Shown one piece after another: positions 8,558 to 16,068 of a DNA stretch of 64,000 nucleotides. Source of the stretch: Bacteroidaceae bacterium (GTDB taxonomy: Bacteria > Bacteroidota > Bacteroidia > Bacteroidales > Bacteroidaceae); assembly GCA_017458585.1 (NCBI GenBank), contig JAFTAJ010000036.1, positions 56,869 through 120,868 on the forward strand, read 5' to 3'. A program made the translations under genes and the position numbers. Numbering within the stretch: the first letter of the stretch is position 1; every line of letters starts with the position of its first letter. The notes below the pieces were generated by a model. That model made no database searches, was not told the origin of the DNA, and saw only the letters and a list, made by a program, of their open reading frames with translations.

Positions 8558-9583
8558 TTATTTCAAGTCAGAGTATTTGCGCACTCTTTTCACATAATAT
8601 GCCCAGAGCAAACAACTAGGTCTTTGCTCCGCAATTTTGTCCACCGTAACCGCCTGCATATTTTGTCTGCGCACCTCAGCATACTCATGCCGAAGACGCG
8701 AATAGTCAAAGCGGGCTCTCACCACTGCAAGCGCCTCTTTCCTCTTTCCGCTTAGCAACATCTGCAGCGCAGCCAGATAGTCAAGGAAATAGCGTGCCGC
8801 TAGCACACCCGTACGACGACCTTCAGGCAGATTTTTGTGGAGCATCAGCAAATTGTTACGGAAATTAAGGAATGTCTTGCGGGGATTGTGGGTGTCAAGC
8901 GTAGCGCCACCAAGATGATAGACCACGCTCTGCGGCACACACCACACCCCGTAGCCTCGGCTCTTAAGTCTCCAGCAGAAATCTATCTCCTCCTGATGGG
9001 CAAAAAAGCGGGCATCCAGTCCCCCTACCTTATTATATATACGCGTGCGCGCGAAAAGAGCAGCACCGGTAGCCCAGAACACTGGCACTGGCTCGCCGTC
9101 ATATTGTCCCTCGTCTTTCTCCACCATGCTCATGATACGTCCGCGACAGTATGGATAGCCGAGAGAATCAAGGAATCCGCCGCAAGCTCCGGCATACTCA
9201 AACTTCTCCTTGTGGTTATAGTTCAGTAGCTTCGGCTGGCAGGCTGCCGCCTCGGGATGCTTCTCCATAAACGTCAGCAGCGGCTGTAGCCATCCCTCCG
9301 TCACCTCCACATCGCTGTTGAGTAGCACAGTGTATGTAGTTTCCACTTGTGCTAGAGCCTTGTTGTAGCCCTCGGCGAAACCGTAGTTCTGGTCAAATGC
9401 CATCACCTCCACCATAGGAAATTCCTTTTGCAGAATCTCTAACGAATTGTCTGTACTACCATTGTCGGCGACTATCACTGTAGCCTCGGGCGAGTACTTC
9501 ACCACCGACGGCAGGAACTTGCGCAGCATCTCCGCTCCGTTCCAATTCAATATTACAACCGATACACTTTCCTTATTCATCAT
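8558..9583 (-). CDS. Glycosyltransferase family 2 protein
   Basis: 341-residue GT-A transferase. The N-terminus VSVVILNWNGAEMLRKFLPS and VADNGSTDNS are the nucleotide-sugar fold, and LLNSDVEV carries the DxD-like metal site. The rest resembles the rhamnosyltransferase-type GT2 group, with FFAHQEEIDFCWRLKSRGY as the acceptor/base region. There are no membrane helices, so it is cytoplasmic or peripheral. The start is 9 bases after the mtaB stop, so it is probably cotranscribed with mtaB, a pairing without obvious functional meaning. Either of two adjacent ATGs could be used. Sugar and acceptor are unknown. Confidence 0.88.
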   Translation of the reverse strand: MMNKESVSVVILNWNGAEMLRKFLPSVVKYSPEATVIVADNGSTDNSLEILQKEFPMVEVMAFDQNYGFAEGYNKALAQVETTYTVLLNSDVEVTEGWLQPLLTFMEKHPEAAACQPKLLNYNHKEKFEYAGACGGFLDSLGYPYCRGRIMSMVEKDEGQYDGEPVPVFWATGAALFARTRIYNKVGGLDARFFAHQEEIDFCWRLKSRGYGVWCVPQSVVYHLGGATLDTHNPRKTFLNFRNNLLMLHKNLPEGRRTGVLAARYFLDYLAALQMLLSGKRKEALAVVRARFDYSRLRHEYAEVRRQNMQAVTVDKIAEQRPSCLLWAYYVKRVRKYSDLK

Positions 9584-9592
9584 CTTTAATTT

Positions 9593-10930
9593 TCAATACT
9601 CTATGTTCAATGTTTGATGCTCAATTGTTTTCCCCACCAGTGCCGTTTGATCTTCATTAAAGCCTGTGAGTCTATAATTAACTACAGCATTGTCGGGCTG
9701 CACCCCTGCGGCAGTGTCCACCTCCACATGTATATAGTTGTCGGTAAAGCCTTTGGCGGCCAGTCCTATGTGGCTATGCTCCGTCAGCACAGGCCTCACC
9801 TGTCCAATATGACTGGAATAAAAGTTCTTGCGCTTCTGCTCCGATAGGGCTATCAGTCGTTGGCTGCGCTCATGCTTTACCTTCTCCGTCACCTTATAAG
9901 GAATACGCAAAGCCGCCGTGCCCGGACGCTCCGAGTAGCTGAATACATGAAATTGCGAGACATCTATCTTGCTTGCAAAGGCAAACGACTCCTCAAATAG
10001 TTCGTCTGTCTCTCCTCTGGTACCCACTATTATGTCAACACCGATGAAGCAGTCCGGCATTGCCTTTTTTATATAATCCACGCGCGAAGCAAACAGCTCT
10101 GTGTCGTAGCGGCGGTGCATCAGCCGCAACACCTCGTCGCTACCGCTCTGCAAGGGAATGTGGAAGTGAGGCATAAAGCGGCGACTCTCTGCGCAGAAAT
10201 CGATTATCTCCTCCGTCAGCAAGTTGGGTTCAATAGAGGATATGCGGTATCGCTCCACGCACTCCACCTTGTCCAGGGCTTTGATCAAGTTGAAGAAACT
10301 CTCGCCCGTGCTCTTGCCAAAGTCACCGATATTCACTCCTGTAATCACTATCTCTTTGCCGCCTTGTGCCACGGCGTTCTCCGCTTGCTTCACAATATCT
10401 GCTATGCTGCCGTTGCGGCTTCGTCCTCTGGCAAATGGAATCACACAGTAGGTGCAGAAATAGTCGCAGCCATCCTGCACCTTTAGAAAAAAACGCGTCC
10501 TCTCACCGCGCGAACAAGAAGGAACAAATGGCATTAAACACTGACTCTCGACGCTTGGTTCTTGGTTCTTGACTCTTGACTCTTGCAGCCTCTCAATTAT
10601 CAACTCCGCAGCACGGGCCTTGTGCTCCATGTCTATCACCATATCTACGCCCGTCATCGCGACTATCTCGCGAGCAGCCATCTGGGCATAGCATCCCATC
10701 ACCACCATCAGCGCATCGGGATTCTCGCGAATAGCGCGGTTGATAGCCTGACGACACTTATGGCTACTGGTCTCGGTCACTGTACACGTGTTCACCACGC
10801 ACACGTCGGCCTTCTCACCACGAACAGCACGCCTCACTCCCGCCGCTTCAAGACGGTCGCCCAAGGAGGAGGTTTCAGCAAAATTCAGCTTACAGCCCAA
10901 CGTGACATATACTGCCTTCTTATCCAACAT
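9593..10930 (-). CDS. mtaB: tRNA t6A37 methylthiotransferase, MtaB-like radical SAM enzyme
   Basis: Adds a methylthio group to t6A37 of tRNA (ms2t6A). Residues 1-110 are the methylthiotransferase domain with cluster cysteines C13 (LGCKLNF), C49 (NTCTVTE) and C80 (MGCYAQ). The radical SAM cysteines are C155, C159, C162 in DGCDYFCTYCVIPF, and a TRAM-like domain ends the protein. I chose the ATG at 10930 (445 residues) because a promoter at 10967-10997 lies upstream of it but downstream of a possible ATG at 10996. Two oddities: residues about 115-130 (RLQESRVKNQEPSVESQ) come from AGAGTCAAGA-type DNA repeats, and the last residues (IEHQTLNIEY) come from a TTCAATG-type repeat. Confidence 0.92.
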   Translation of the reverse strand: MLDKKAVYVTLGCKLNFAETSSLGDRLEAAGVRRAVRGEKADVCVVNTCTVTETSSHKCRQAINRAIRENPDALMVVMGCYAQMAAREIVAMTGVDMVIDMEHKARAAELIIERLQESRVKNQEPSVESQCLMPFVPSCSRGERTRFFLKVQDGCDYFCTYCVIPFARGRSRNGSIADIVKQAENAVAQGGKEIVITGVNIGDFGKSTGESFFNLIKALDKVECVERYRISSIEPNLLTEEIIDFCAESRRFMPHFHIPLQSGSDEVLRLMHRRYDTELFASRVDYIKKAMPDCFIGVDIIVGTRGETDELFEESFAFASKIDVSQFHVFSYSERPGTAALRIPYKVTEKVKHERSQRLIALSEQKRKNFYSSHIGQVRPVLTEHSHIGLAAKGFTDNYIHVEVDTAAGVQPDNAVVNYRLTGFNEDQTALVGKTIEHQTLNIEY

Positions 10931-10966
10931 AGCCTTTAGAGCATATATATCTACTAATTTGAAACG

Positions 10967-10997
10967 CAAAGTTAGCAATTTTTTGTTAACCGCCAAA
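10967..10997 (-). promoter_or_regulatory. Promoter of mtaB
   Basis: On the minus strand TTTG (10997-10994), 19 bases, then TAACTTTG (10974-10967). This is an exact Bacteroides -33/-7 pair. It places transcription start downstream of the ATG at 10996 and so supports translation from 10930. Confidence 0.75.
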
Positions 10998-11089
10998 ATA
11001 AGTAAAAAAAATCGTTCTTCGATTTATATTGAAAATCAGCATTTTACAAAAAAGTTACAAAAAAGGCCATAAAAAAAGTCTCAAAATTG

Positions 11090-11119
11090 TTTGTACTTTC
11101 AAAAAAGTGCGTACCTTTG
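11090..11119 (+). promoter_or_regulatory. Promoter of the small lipoprotein gene
   Basis: TTTG at 11090-11093, 18 bases, then TACCTTTG at 11112-11119, matching the Bacteroides -33/-7 consensus. The start codon is at 11172. Confidence 0.75.
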
Positions 11120-11171
11120 CACCCGGTTTTAATAAACACTAGTCGTTTAACCACTAAACAAAAAAAGAAAA

Positions 11172-11342
11172 ATGAAAAAGTTACTGTTCGCTTTTGTAGC
11201 TCTTGCAGCAATGTCTTTCGCATCTTGCGGCAACGCCCAGAAGGGTGAGGCTACCGACTCTGTTCAGGACAGCACCGTTGACACCACCGCTGTTGACACT
11301 CTTGCTGCTGACACTGTTGCTGCTGACACTGTTCAGGCTTAA
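11172..11342 (+). CDS. Small lipoprotein with acidic DTV-type repeats
   Basis: 56 residues. The N-terminus MKKLLFAFVALAAMSFASC is a lipoprotein signal peptide with the lipidated Cys at residue 19. The mature part is a string of Asp-Thr/Ser-Val units (DSVQDSTVDTTAVDTLAADTV). It has its own strong promoter (11090-11119) and a strong terminator (11369-11402), so it is an independent, probably well-expressed transcript. Such low-complexity acidic lipoproteins are common in Prevotella; function is unknown. Confidence 0.8.
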   Translation: MKKLLFAFVALAAMSFASCGNAQKGEATDSVQDSTVDTTAVDTLAADTVAADTVQA

Positions 11343-11368
11343 TTCTTAGCGAATACTAAGAGAGATTG

Positions 11369-11402
11369 AAACCTGCGGAACATGTTCCACAGGTTTTTTG
11401 TT
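11369..11402 (+). terminator. Rho-independent terminator of the small lipoprotein
   Basis: AAACCTG (11369-11375) pairs with CAGGTTT (11390-11396), and GGAAC with GTTCC inside, giving a 12-bp stem with one mismatch and a 2-base tip. It is followed by a T-rich run. Confidence 0.85.
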
Positions 11403-11420
11403 TTTTTCTTCAAAAAGCAA

Positions 11421-11446
11421 GCGGGGAAAGAGTTTTCTCTCCCCGC
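11421..11446 (-). terminator. Terminator of tRNA-Leu
   Basis: GCGGGGAAAGAG (11421-11432) pairs with CTCTCCCCGC (11437-11446), with small internal bulges. On the minus strand it lies just past the tRNA 3' end and is followed by TTGCTTTTTG. Confidence 0.7.
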
Positions 11447-11452
11447 TACTTG

Positions 11453-11534
11453 TACCCAGAGCCGGGATCGAACCGGCACGCCTTGCGGCATTGGTGTTTG
11501 AGACCAACGCGTCTACCAATTCCGCCATCTGGGC
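11453..11534 (-). tRNA. tRNA-Leu(CAA)
   Basis: The 82-nt minus-strand sequence begins GCCCAGATGGCGGAATTGG. The acceptor stem GCCCAGA pairs with TCTGGGT with discriminator A; CCA is not encoded. The anticodon loop CTCAAAC has anticodon CAA (reads UUG). A long variable arm and the T arm GCCGGTTCGATCCCGGC complete the class II leucine tRNA. Confidence 0.95.
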
Positions 11535-11636
11535 ATAAACTCGTTTGCGGCTGCGAAATTACAAAGAAAAAATAAAATACGGGGGATGAAAGGACATTTT
11601 TTTCACTCTTTACTCCTTTCTCCTTACTCCTTATCC

Positions 11637-12875
11637 CTATTTCACCAACTCCTGGCAGATAACATCCTGAAAGTCGCGGCCCTCTTGAGAGTTAAGAATC
11701 CCCTGATTGAAGATGCAGAAAGCCAGGTGTTTACCATTGCCGGCCGTAGCATATCCTGCCAGCGTTGACACCTTGCGCAGAGTGCCTGTCTTGGCGTGGA
11801 TGTTACCCTCGGCTTGAGTGCCTTTCATTCTTTTCTTTAGGGTACCGTCGATGCCCGCCACAGGCAGCGATGGGTAAAGAATCGCTAAGATGTCGGGGCG
11901 GCTCCATACATGGCGTAGCAGTCTCACCACGAGCTGGGGCGTTAGATAGTTGTATAGTGAAAGTCCGCTACCATCAGCCACGGTATAAGCGTCGGGGTTA
12001 AGACCCAGCTGGCGCATAAGAGCATATTCTCTCTCCGCCGACAACCGCGCCGTAGCTTTCTGCCTTGCTGCACTAAGCTGATAAAACAGCGACTCGGCAT
12101 ACAGATTGTCGGACTCCTTCATCATGTGAGTTAACATTTGCTCCACGGTGTGAGTACGTTCGCACAAAACGGTTAGGTTTGCTGTATTGCCATTAGTGAT
12201 GCGCCCATAGCCGGTGGGGTGTACCACGGAGTCGCCGTCCAACGCTTGCAGAAAGCGGGGCATGAACATATCTTTTGCTTTATATAGCAGTGGTGTCAGT
12301 GTGGCTTCTTTATCATCCCAGCACCATCCCTCGCCCCACTTGAGTGTGTCCTTGAATGAAAGGTCGGCAAAGACACGACCATCAATGCGGCGGATGCCAC
12401 GCTCAGTCAACGACTGCACAAAAGCGCGCATGTCATCCTCCCCGAAGAGCGGGTCGAACCCACCTTTTATATATATATCACCGCGCAATACCTGCCACTC
12501 GTGGAGCGAGTCACTCATCAGCGTATCAGGCTCTATGATTCCATTGTAGGCCAGCGTGGTGCGAAAGGGATAGTCTGCTCCCAACTCGTTGAGGGCAGTG
12601 GTGGCGGTGAGCACCTTCATAACCGAGGCGGGGCGCATCAGTTGGCGCGAACCGTGGTCATACACCACCGAGTCGCCGTCAAGGTCATATACCTGGATGG
12701 CCACCTGCGAGCGTAGGAACATCGGATTGTCCAGCAGTGAGTCGAGCGTCGCCCTAAGAGTGTCGCCCCACTGGAGAGTCGCAGTCTGGCTACGAAGGGC
12801 TATCGGCATCATGAGGATGGCGAGGGCCAAGACGCATCTTAGCAGCAAAATTTGAAACATTTTTCTCATAATCAC
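11637..12875 (-). CDS. dacB: D-alanyl-D-alanine carboxypeptidase/endopeptidase, PBP4 (peptidase S13)
   Basis: Periplasmic penicillin-binding protein that trims or cleaves peptidoglycan cross-links. The three catalytic motifs are present: SxxK in RPASVMKVL, SxN in MKESDNLYAESLF, and KTG in HAKTGTLRKVS. A hydrophobic signal sequence opens the protein. The start is ambiguous: ATGs occur at 12875, 12869 and 12860, and a -7 element TACTTTTG at 12878-12885 lies so close that the later starts, giving a normal signal peptide, are likely. At about 410 residues it is a compact S13 member. Divergent from nadB. Confidence 0.9.
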   Translation of the reverse strand: MIMRKMFQILLLRCVLALAILMMPIALRSQTATLQWGDTLRATLDSLLDNPMFLRSQVAIQVYDLDGDSVVYDHGSRQLMRPASVMKVLTATTALNELGADYPFRTTLAYNGIIEPDTLMSDSLHEWQVLRGDIYIKGGFDPLFGEDDMRAFVQSLTERGIRRIDGRVFADLSFKDTLKWGEGWCWDDKEATLTPLLYKAKDMFMPRFLQALDGDSVVHPTGYGRITNGNTANLTVLCERTHTVEQMLTHMMKESDNLYAESLFYQLSAARQKATARLSAEREYALMRQLGLNPDAYTVADGSGLSLYNYLTPQLVVRLLRHVWSRPDILAILYPSLPVAGIDGTLKKRMKGTQAEGNIHAKTGTLRKVSTLAGYATAGNGKHLAFCIFNQGILNSQEGRDFQDVICQELVK

Positions 12876-12877
12876 CG

Positions 12878-12885
12878 CAAAAGTA
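12878..12885 (-). promoter_or_regulatory. -7 element of dacB
   Basis: TACTTTTG on the minus strand, exact to TAnnTTTG. Its closeness to the first ATG argues for translation from 12869 or 12860. Confidence 0.5.
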
Positions 12886-12928
12886 CAACTTTTTTGTCAA
12901 ATAGAGATTGGTATTAAAGATTTTTATG

Positions 12929-12936
12929 TAACTTCG
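12929..12936 (+). promoter_or_regulatory. -7-like element of nadB
   Basis: TAACTTCG, one base from TAnnTTTG; an ATTG lies 18 bases upstream (12907-12910). It is 25 bases before the nadB start. Confidence 0.4.
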
Positions 12937-12961
12937 CTACGCTTAAAATGTCTTATAAGAA

Positions 12962-14554
12962 ATGGTTCGCAAGTTTGATTTCCTCGTTATTGGCAGCGGA
13001 GTGGCAGGAATGTCATTCGCCCTGCAGGTGGCATCAGCCAAGAAGGGCAAGGTGGCTTTGGTATGTAAGACCACTATTGACGAGGCCAACACAGCCAAGG
13101 CTCAGGGCGGCGTAGCCTCCGTCACCAATCTCAAGAAAGACAATTTTGAGAAACATATCCACGACACTATGGTGGCCGGCGACTATATCAGCGACCCAGC
13201 CGCCGTGAAGCAAGTGGTGGAGAACGCTCCCGCAGGCATCGAGCGCCTCGTGAACTGGGGTGTCAACTTCGATCGCAAGGAAGACGGCACCTTCGACCTT
13301 CACAAGGAAGGTGGGCACTCCGAGTTTCGCATACTCCACCACGCCGATGACTCTGGTTTTGAAATACAGCGCGGACTGATAGAGGCCGTAAGACGCCACC
13401 CCAACATCAAGGTGCTCGAAAACCATTTCGCCGTAGAGATAATCACTCAGCATCACCTCGGTGTGGAGGTCAATCGCCAGACTCCCGATATAGAGTGCTA
13501 CGGCGCCTACATCCTTGACCCCGACACGGGCAAGGTAGACACTTTCCTCTCTAAGGTTACCCTGCTCGCCACCGGTGGCATCGGCGCCATCTACACCTCC
13601 ACCACCAATCCTGACATCGCCACCGGCGACGGCATCGCCATGGCCTATAGGGCCAAGGCCACGGTCAAAGACATGGAGTTTGTGCAGTTCCACCCCACCG
13701 CCCTATACCACCCGGGCGAGACGCACCCTGCCTACCTCATCACCGAGGCCATGCGTGGCTATGGCGGTATCCTACGACTGCCCAATGGTGAGGAATTTAT
13801 GCAGAAATATGACAAGCGACTCTCCCTCGCGCCGCGCGACATCGTGGCCCGCGCTATCGACAAGGAGATGAAGATACATGGCATTGACCACGTATGCCTA
13901 GACGTCACCCACAAAGATGCTGAGCAGACCAAGGCTCACTTCCCCAATATCTACGCCAAGTGTCTGTCTATCGGCATTGACATCACCAAGCAGTACATTC
14001 CCGTCTGCCCATGCGCCCACTACCTCTGCGGCGGCATAAAGGTGGACCTCAACGCATGCAGCAGCATCCGCAGGCTCTACGCCGTGGGCGAGTGCTCTTG
14101 CACAGGACTCCACGGCGGCAACCGACTAGCCAGCAACTCGCTCATAGAGGCCGTCGTCTATGCCGACGCTGCTGCCCGCCACGCCCTGAGCGTGATAGAC
14201 AGCTACAGCTACAACACCAAGATACCAGAGTGGAACGATGAGGGCACCATGACCAACGAAGAGAAGGTGCTCATCGCCCAGGACATGAGGGAGGTAGGAC
14301 AGATAATGTCCAACTACGTGGGCATCGTACGCAGCGACCTACGACTCCATCGTGCATGGACACGCCTCGATATCATCTACGAGGAGACAGAGGAACTCTT
14401 CAAGCGCGTCAAGGCTACGCGCGATATCTGCGAACTGCGCAACGCCATCAACGTCGGCTACCTCGTTACCCGCCAGGCCATAGAACGCAAGGAAAGCCGT
14501 GGACTGCACTATACCCTCGACTATCCCAAGCATGCATACGACTACAAAAACTAA
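12962..14554 (+). CDS. nadB: L-aspartate oxidase
   Basis: FAD enzyme that oxidises L-aspartate to iminoaspartate, the first step of de novo NAD synthesis; NadA (47450-48469) takes the product. The 530 residues open with the FAD Rossmann motif VIGSGVAGMSFALQ. They include the TAKAQGGVASV loop, the active-site region QFHPTALYHPG, and CPCAHYLCGGIKVDLNACSS and GGNRLASNSLIEA near the FAD-capping domain. The C-terminal helical domain is complete. nadA and nadC are not adjacent. The SGNH hydrolase gene begins 19 bases downstream. Confidence 0.96.
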   Translation: MVRKFDFLVIGSGVAGMSFALQVASAKKGKVALVCKTTIDEANTAKAQGGVASVTNLKKDNFEKHIHDTMVAGDYISDPAAVKQVVENAPAGIERLVNWGVNFDRKEDGTFDLHKEGGHSEFRILHHADDSGFEIQRGLIEAVRRHPNIKVLENHFAVEIITQHHLGVEVNRQTPDIECYGAYILDPDTGKVDTFLSKVTLLATGGIGAIYTSTTNPDIATGDGIAMAYRAKATVKDMEFVQFHPTALYHPGETHPAYLITEAMRGYGGILRLPNGEEFMQKYDKRLSLAPRDIVARAIDKEMKIHGIDHVCLDVTHKDAEQTKAHFPNIYAKCLSIGIDITKQYIPVCPCAHYLCGGIKVDLNACSSIRRLYAVGECSCTGLHGGNRLASNSLIEAVVYADAAARHALSVIDSYSYNTKIPEWNDEGTMTNEEKVLIAQDMREVGQIMSNYVGIVRSDLRLHRAWTRLDIIYEETEELFKRVKATRDICELRNAINVGYLVTRQAIERKESRGLHYTLDYPKHAYDYKN

Positions 14555-14573
14555 AAATAAAATCAACAAAATC

Positions 14574-15383
14574 ATGAAAAGAACTATTTTCCTCCTAATT
14601 GCGTTAGTAGCCATTGGTCAGTGGTCAATGCTCAAAGCCCAAAGTGTCACCGTCTATGAGAAAGAGACTCCCGTAGGCTTTAATGTGAGCGACATCGACA
14701 GCATCATCTTCTCGCCCGAGAAAGCCAACAACCCCAAATACCAGACTCTCGACGGCAAGCGCATCGTTGACGCCCACTGGCTCAGCCTCGGCACCTCCAT
14801 CACATGGTATAACGACAATGTGTCGTCAGCCTTCACCAAAGGCTACCAGACCCGTGTGCTCGAGCAGCTCGCCTTCAAGCAGTTCACCAACAAAGGCATC
14901 AGCGGAGCCACCATCAACTCTACCGTCGGCCAAATCATCAAGGCTGACTACTACACCATAGAGCACGGAGTCAACGACTGGGGACACTCCACACCCGTGG
15001 GCACCATCGACGACTACATCAACAACACCAAAAACGGAACTTTCGCTGCCTACTACCGCGAGATAATCGATGCCATCTACAAGATAAACCCCAAGGCTAT
15101 GATTATCCTCTGCACACCGCGCAAGGCCTACGGCTTCGGCACCTATCTGCCCGCCCACTGGTATGACGAGTTCAACGGCATCTACCTCAAAGACTATGCC
15201 GACATCATCAAGGAGATAGCAGAGTACGAGAGCCTCCCCGTTGCCGACTGGTTCAACCTCTGCGGCAACCAAACCAACCTCGCCCGCCTCTCCATCGACC
15301 AGGCACTCCATCCTAACGACGACGGCTATCAGCTCATGGCCAATGTACTCATCCAAGCCTTCGAGCAAGTCCTCGTCCACTAA
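14574..15383 (+). CDS. Secreted SGNH/GDSL-type hydrolase
   Basis: 269-residue exported esterase-like protein. The signal peptide is MKRTIFLLIALVAIGQWSM. Block I SLGTSITWYND has the nucleophile at about S75 (GTS in place of GDS), block III is GVNDWG (G-x-N-D) and block V is ALHPNDDG with the catalytic His and nearby Asp. An upstream in-frame ATG at 14499 lies inside nadB and is unlikely; 14574 starts exactly at the signal peptide. The gene is followed 13 bases later by another secreted-protein gene. Substrate unknown; carbohydrate deacetylation is common for the fold. Confidence 0.85.
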   Translation: MKRTIFLLIALVAIGQWSMLKAQSVTVYEKETPVGFNVSDIDSIIFSPEKANNPKYQTLDGKRIVDAHWLSLGTSITWYNDNVSSAFTKGYQTRVLEQLAFKQFTNKGISGATINSTVGQIIKADYYTIEHGVNDWGHSTPVGTIDDYINNTKNGTFAAYYREIIDAIYKINPKAMIILCTPRKAYGFGTYLPAHWYDEFNGIYLKDYADIIKEIAEYESLPVADWFNLCGNQTNLARLSIDQALHPNDDGYQLMANVLIQAFEQVLVH

Positions 15384-15396
15384 AAAGACTACCGCT

Positions 15397-15876
15397 ATGA
15401 AAAAAATATTATTACTCATAACTCTCACGCTCACACTCACGCTTACGCTTTTCGCTGGCGTGAAAAATGCCACCACCCTCTGTGTGGAGGACAAGACCGG
15501 AGCCGTCCTTAAGTTCTCTCTTGCCGACAGGCCCAAGATAAGCTTCCGCGGCAACTACACGGTGATACAAGCAGCAGAGATCAAGCTCCTGCAGTTCCGC
15601 AACCTCTACAAGGCATACTTCACCGATGAGGACGATCCCACCGCTGTCAGCGAAGTGGCAGCAGGGCAAGAGAGCATTGACGCCCGCCTTGGCACCGTAA
15701 GCTTCAGCGGTTTCAAACCCCTCACCCCCGTGCTCATCTATACCCCTGCGGGCACTTTGGTGAAGAAAGCGCAGACCAACGTAGACGGACACCTGCAGAT
15801 GACGCTGCAAGACCTACCTCGCGGCATCTATGTAGTGAAGGCCGGCAAGAAGAAAGCATTCAAATTTGAACTTTAA
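15397..15876 (+). CDS. Small secreted protein with a T9SS-like C-terminal domain
   Basis: 159 residues. The signal peptide is MKKILLLITLTLTLTLTLF, whose Leu-Thr run comes from an ACTCAC/ACGCTT repeat in the DNA. The C-terminal 70 residues (VSFSGFKPLTPVLIYTPAG, then GIYVVKAGKKKAFKF) resemble the beta-sandwich type A sorting domain of the type IX secretion system, ending in a basic strand. No enzymatic motif is visible. A frame extending upstream to 15241 overlaps the SGNH gene and is rejected in favour of the signal-peptide start. A terminator hairpin follows at 15916-15950. Possibly a surface companion of the upstream hydrolase. Confidence 0.65.
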   Translation: MKKILLLITLTLTLTLTLFAGVKNATTLCVEDKTGAVLKFSLADRPKISFRGNYTVIQAAEIKLLQFRNLYKAYFTDEDDPTAVSEVAAGQESIDARLGTVSFSGFKPLTPVLIYTPAGTLVKKAQTNVDGHLQMTLQDLPRGIYVVKAGKKKAFKFEL

Positions 15877-15915
15877 AATTTCAGACTTGACAAATTAAAG
15901 CTTCTTTTAGAAACA

Positions 15916-15950
15916 AAGGAGCGGTGCGCACAAAAAACGCATCGCTCCTT
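15916..15950 (+). terminator. Terminator after the nadB-SGNH-small protein run
   Basis: AAGGAGCG (15916-15923) pairs with CGCTCCTT (15943-15950), and TGCG with CGCA inside, giving a 12-bp stem with one mismatch and a 9-base loop. Confidence 0.75.
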
Positions 15951-16068
15951 ACTTTATACATATCTCGAAAACTTAGAACAATCAGAAAAAAAGATAGCGG
16001 ACTCTTTTCTCTATTTGCGAGTTTTTTTTTAACTTCGCAGAACCTTTTCTCCGCAAAGAAACAATATT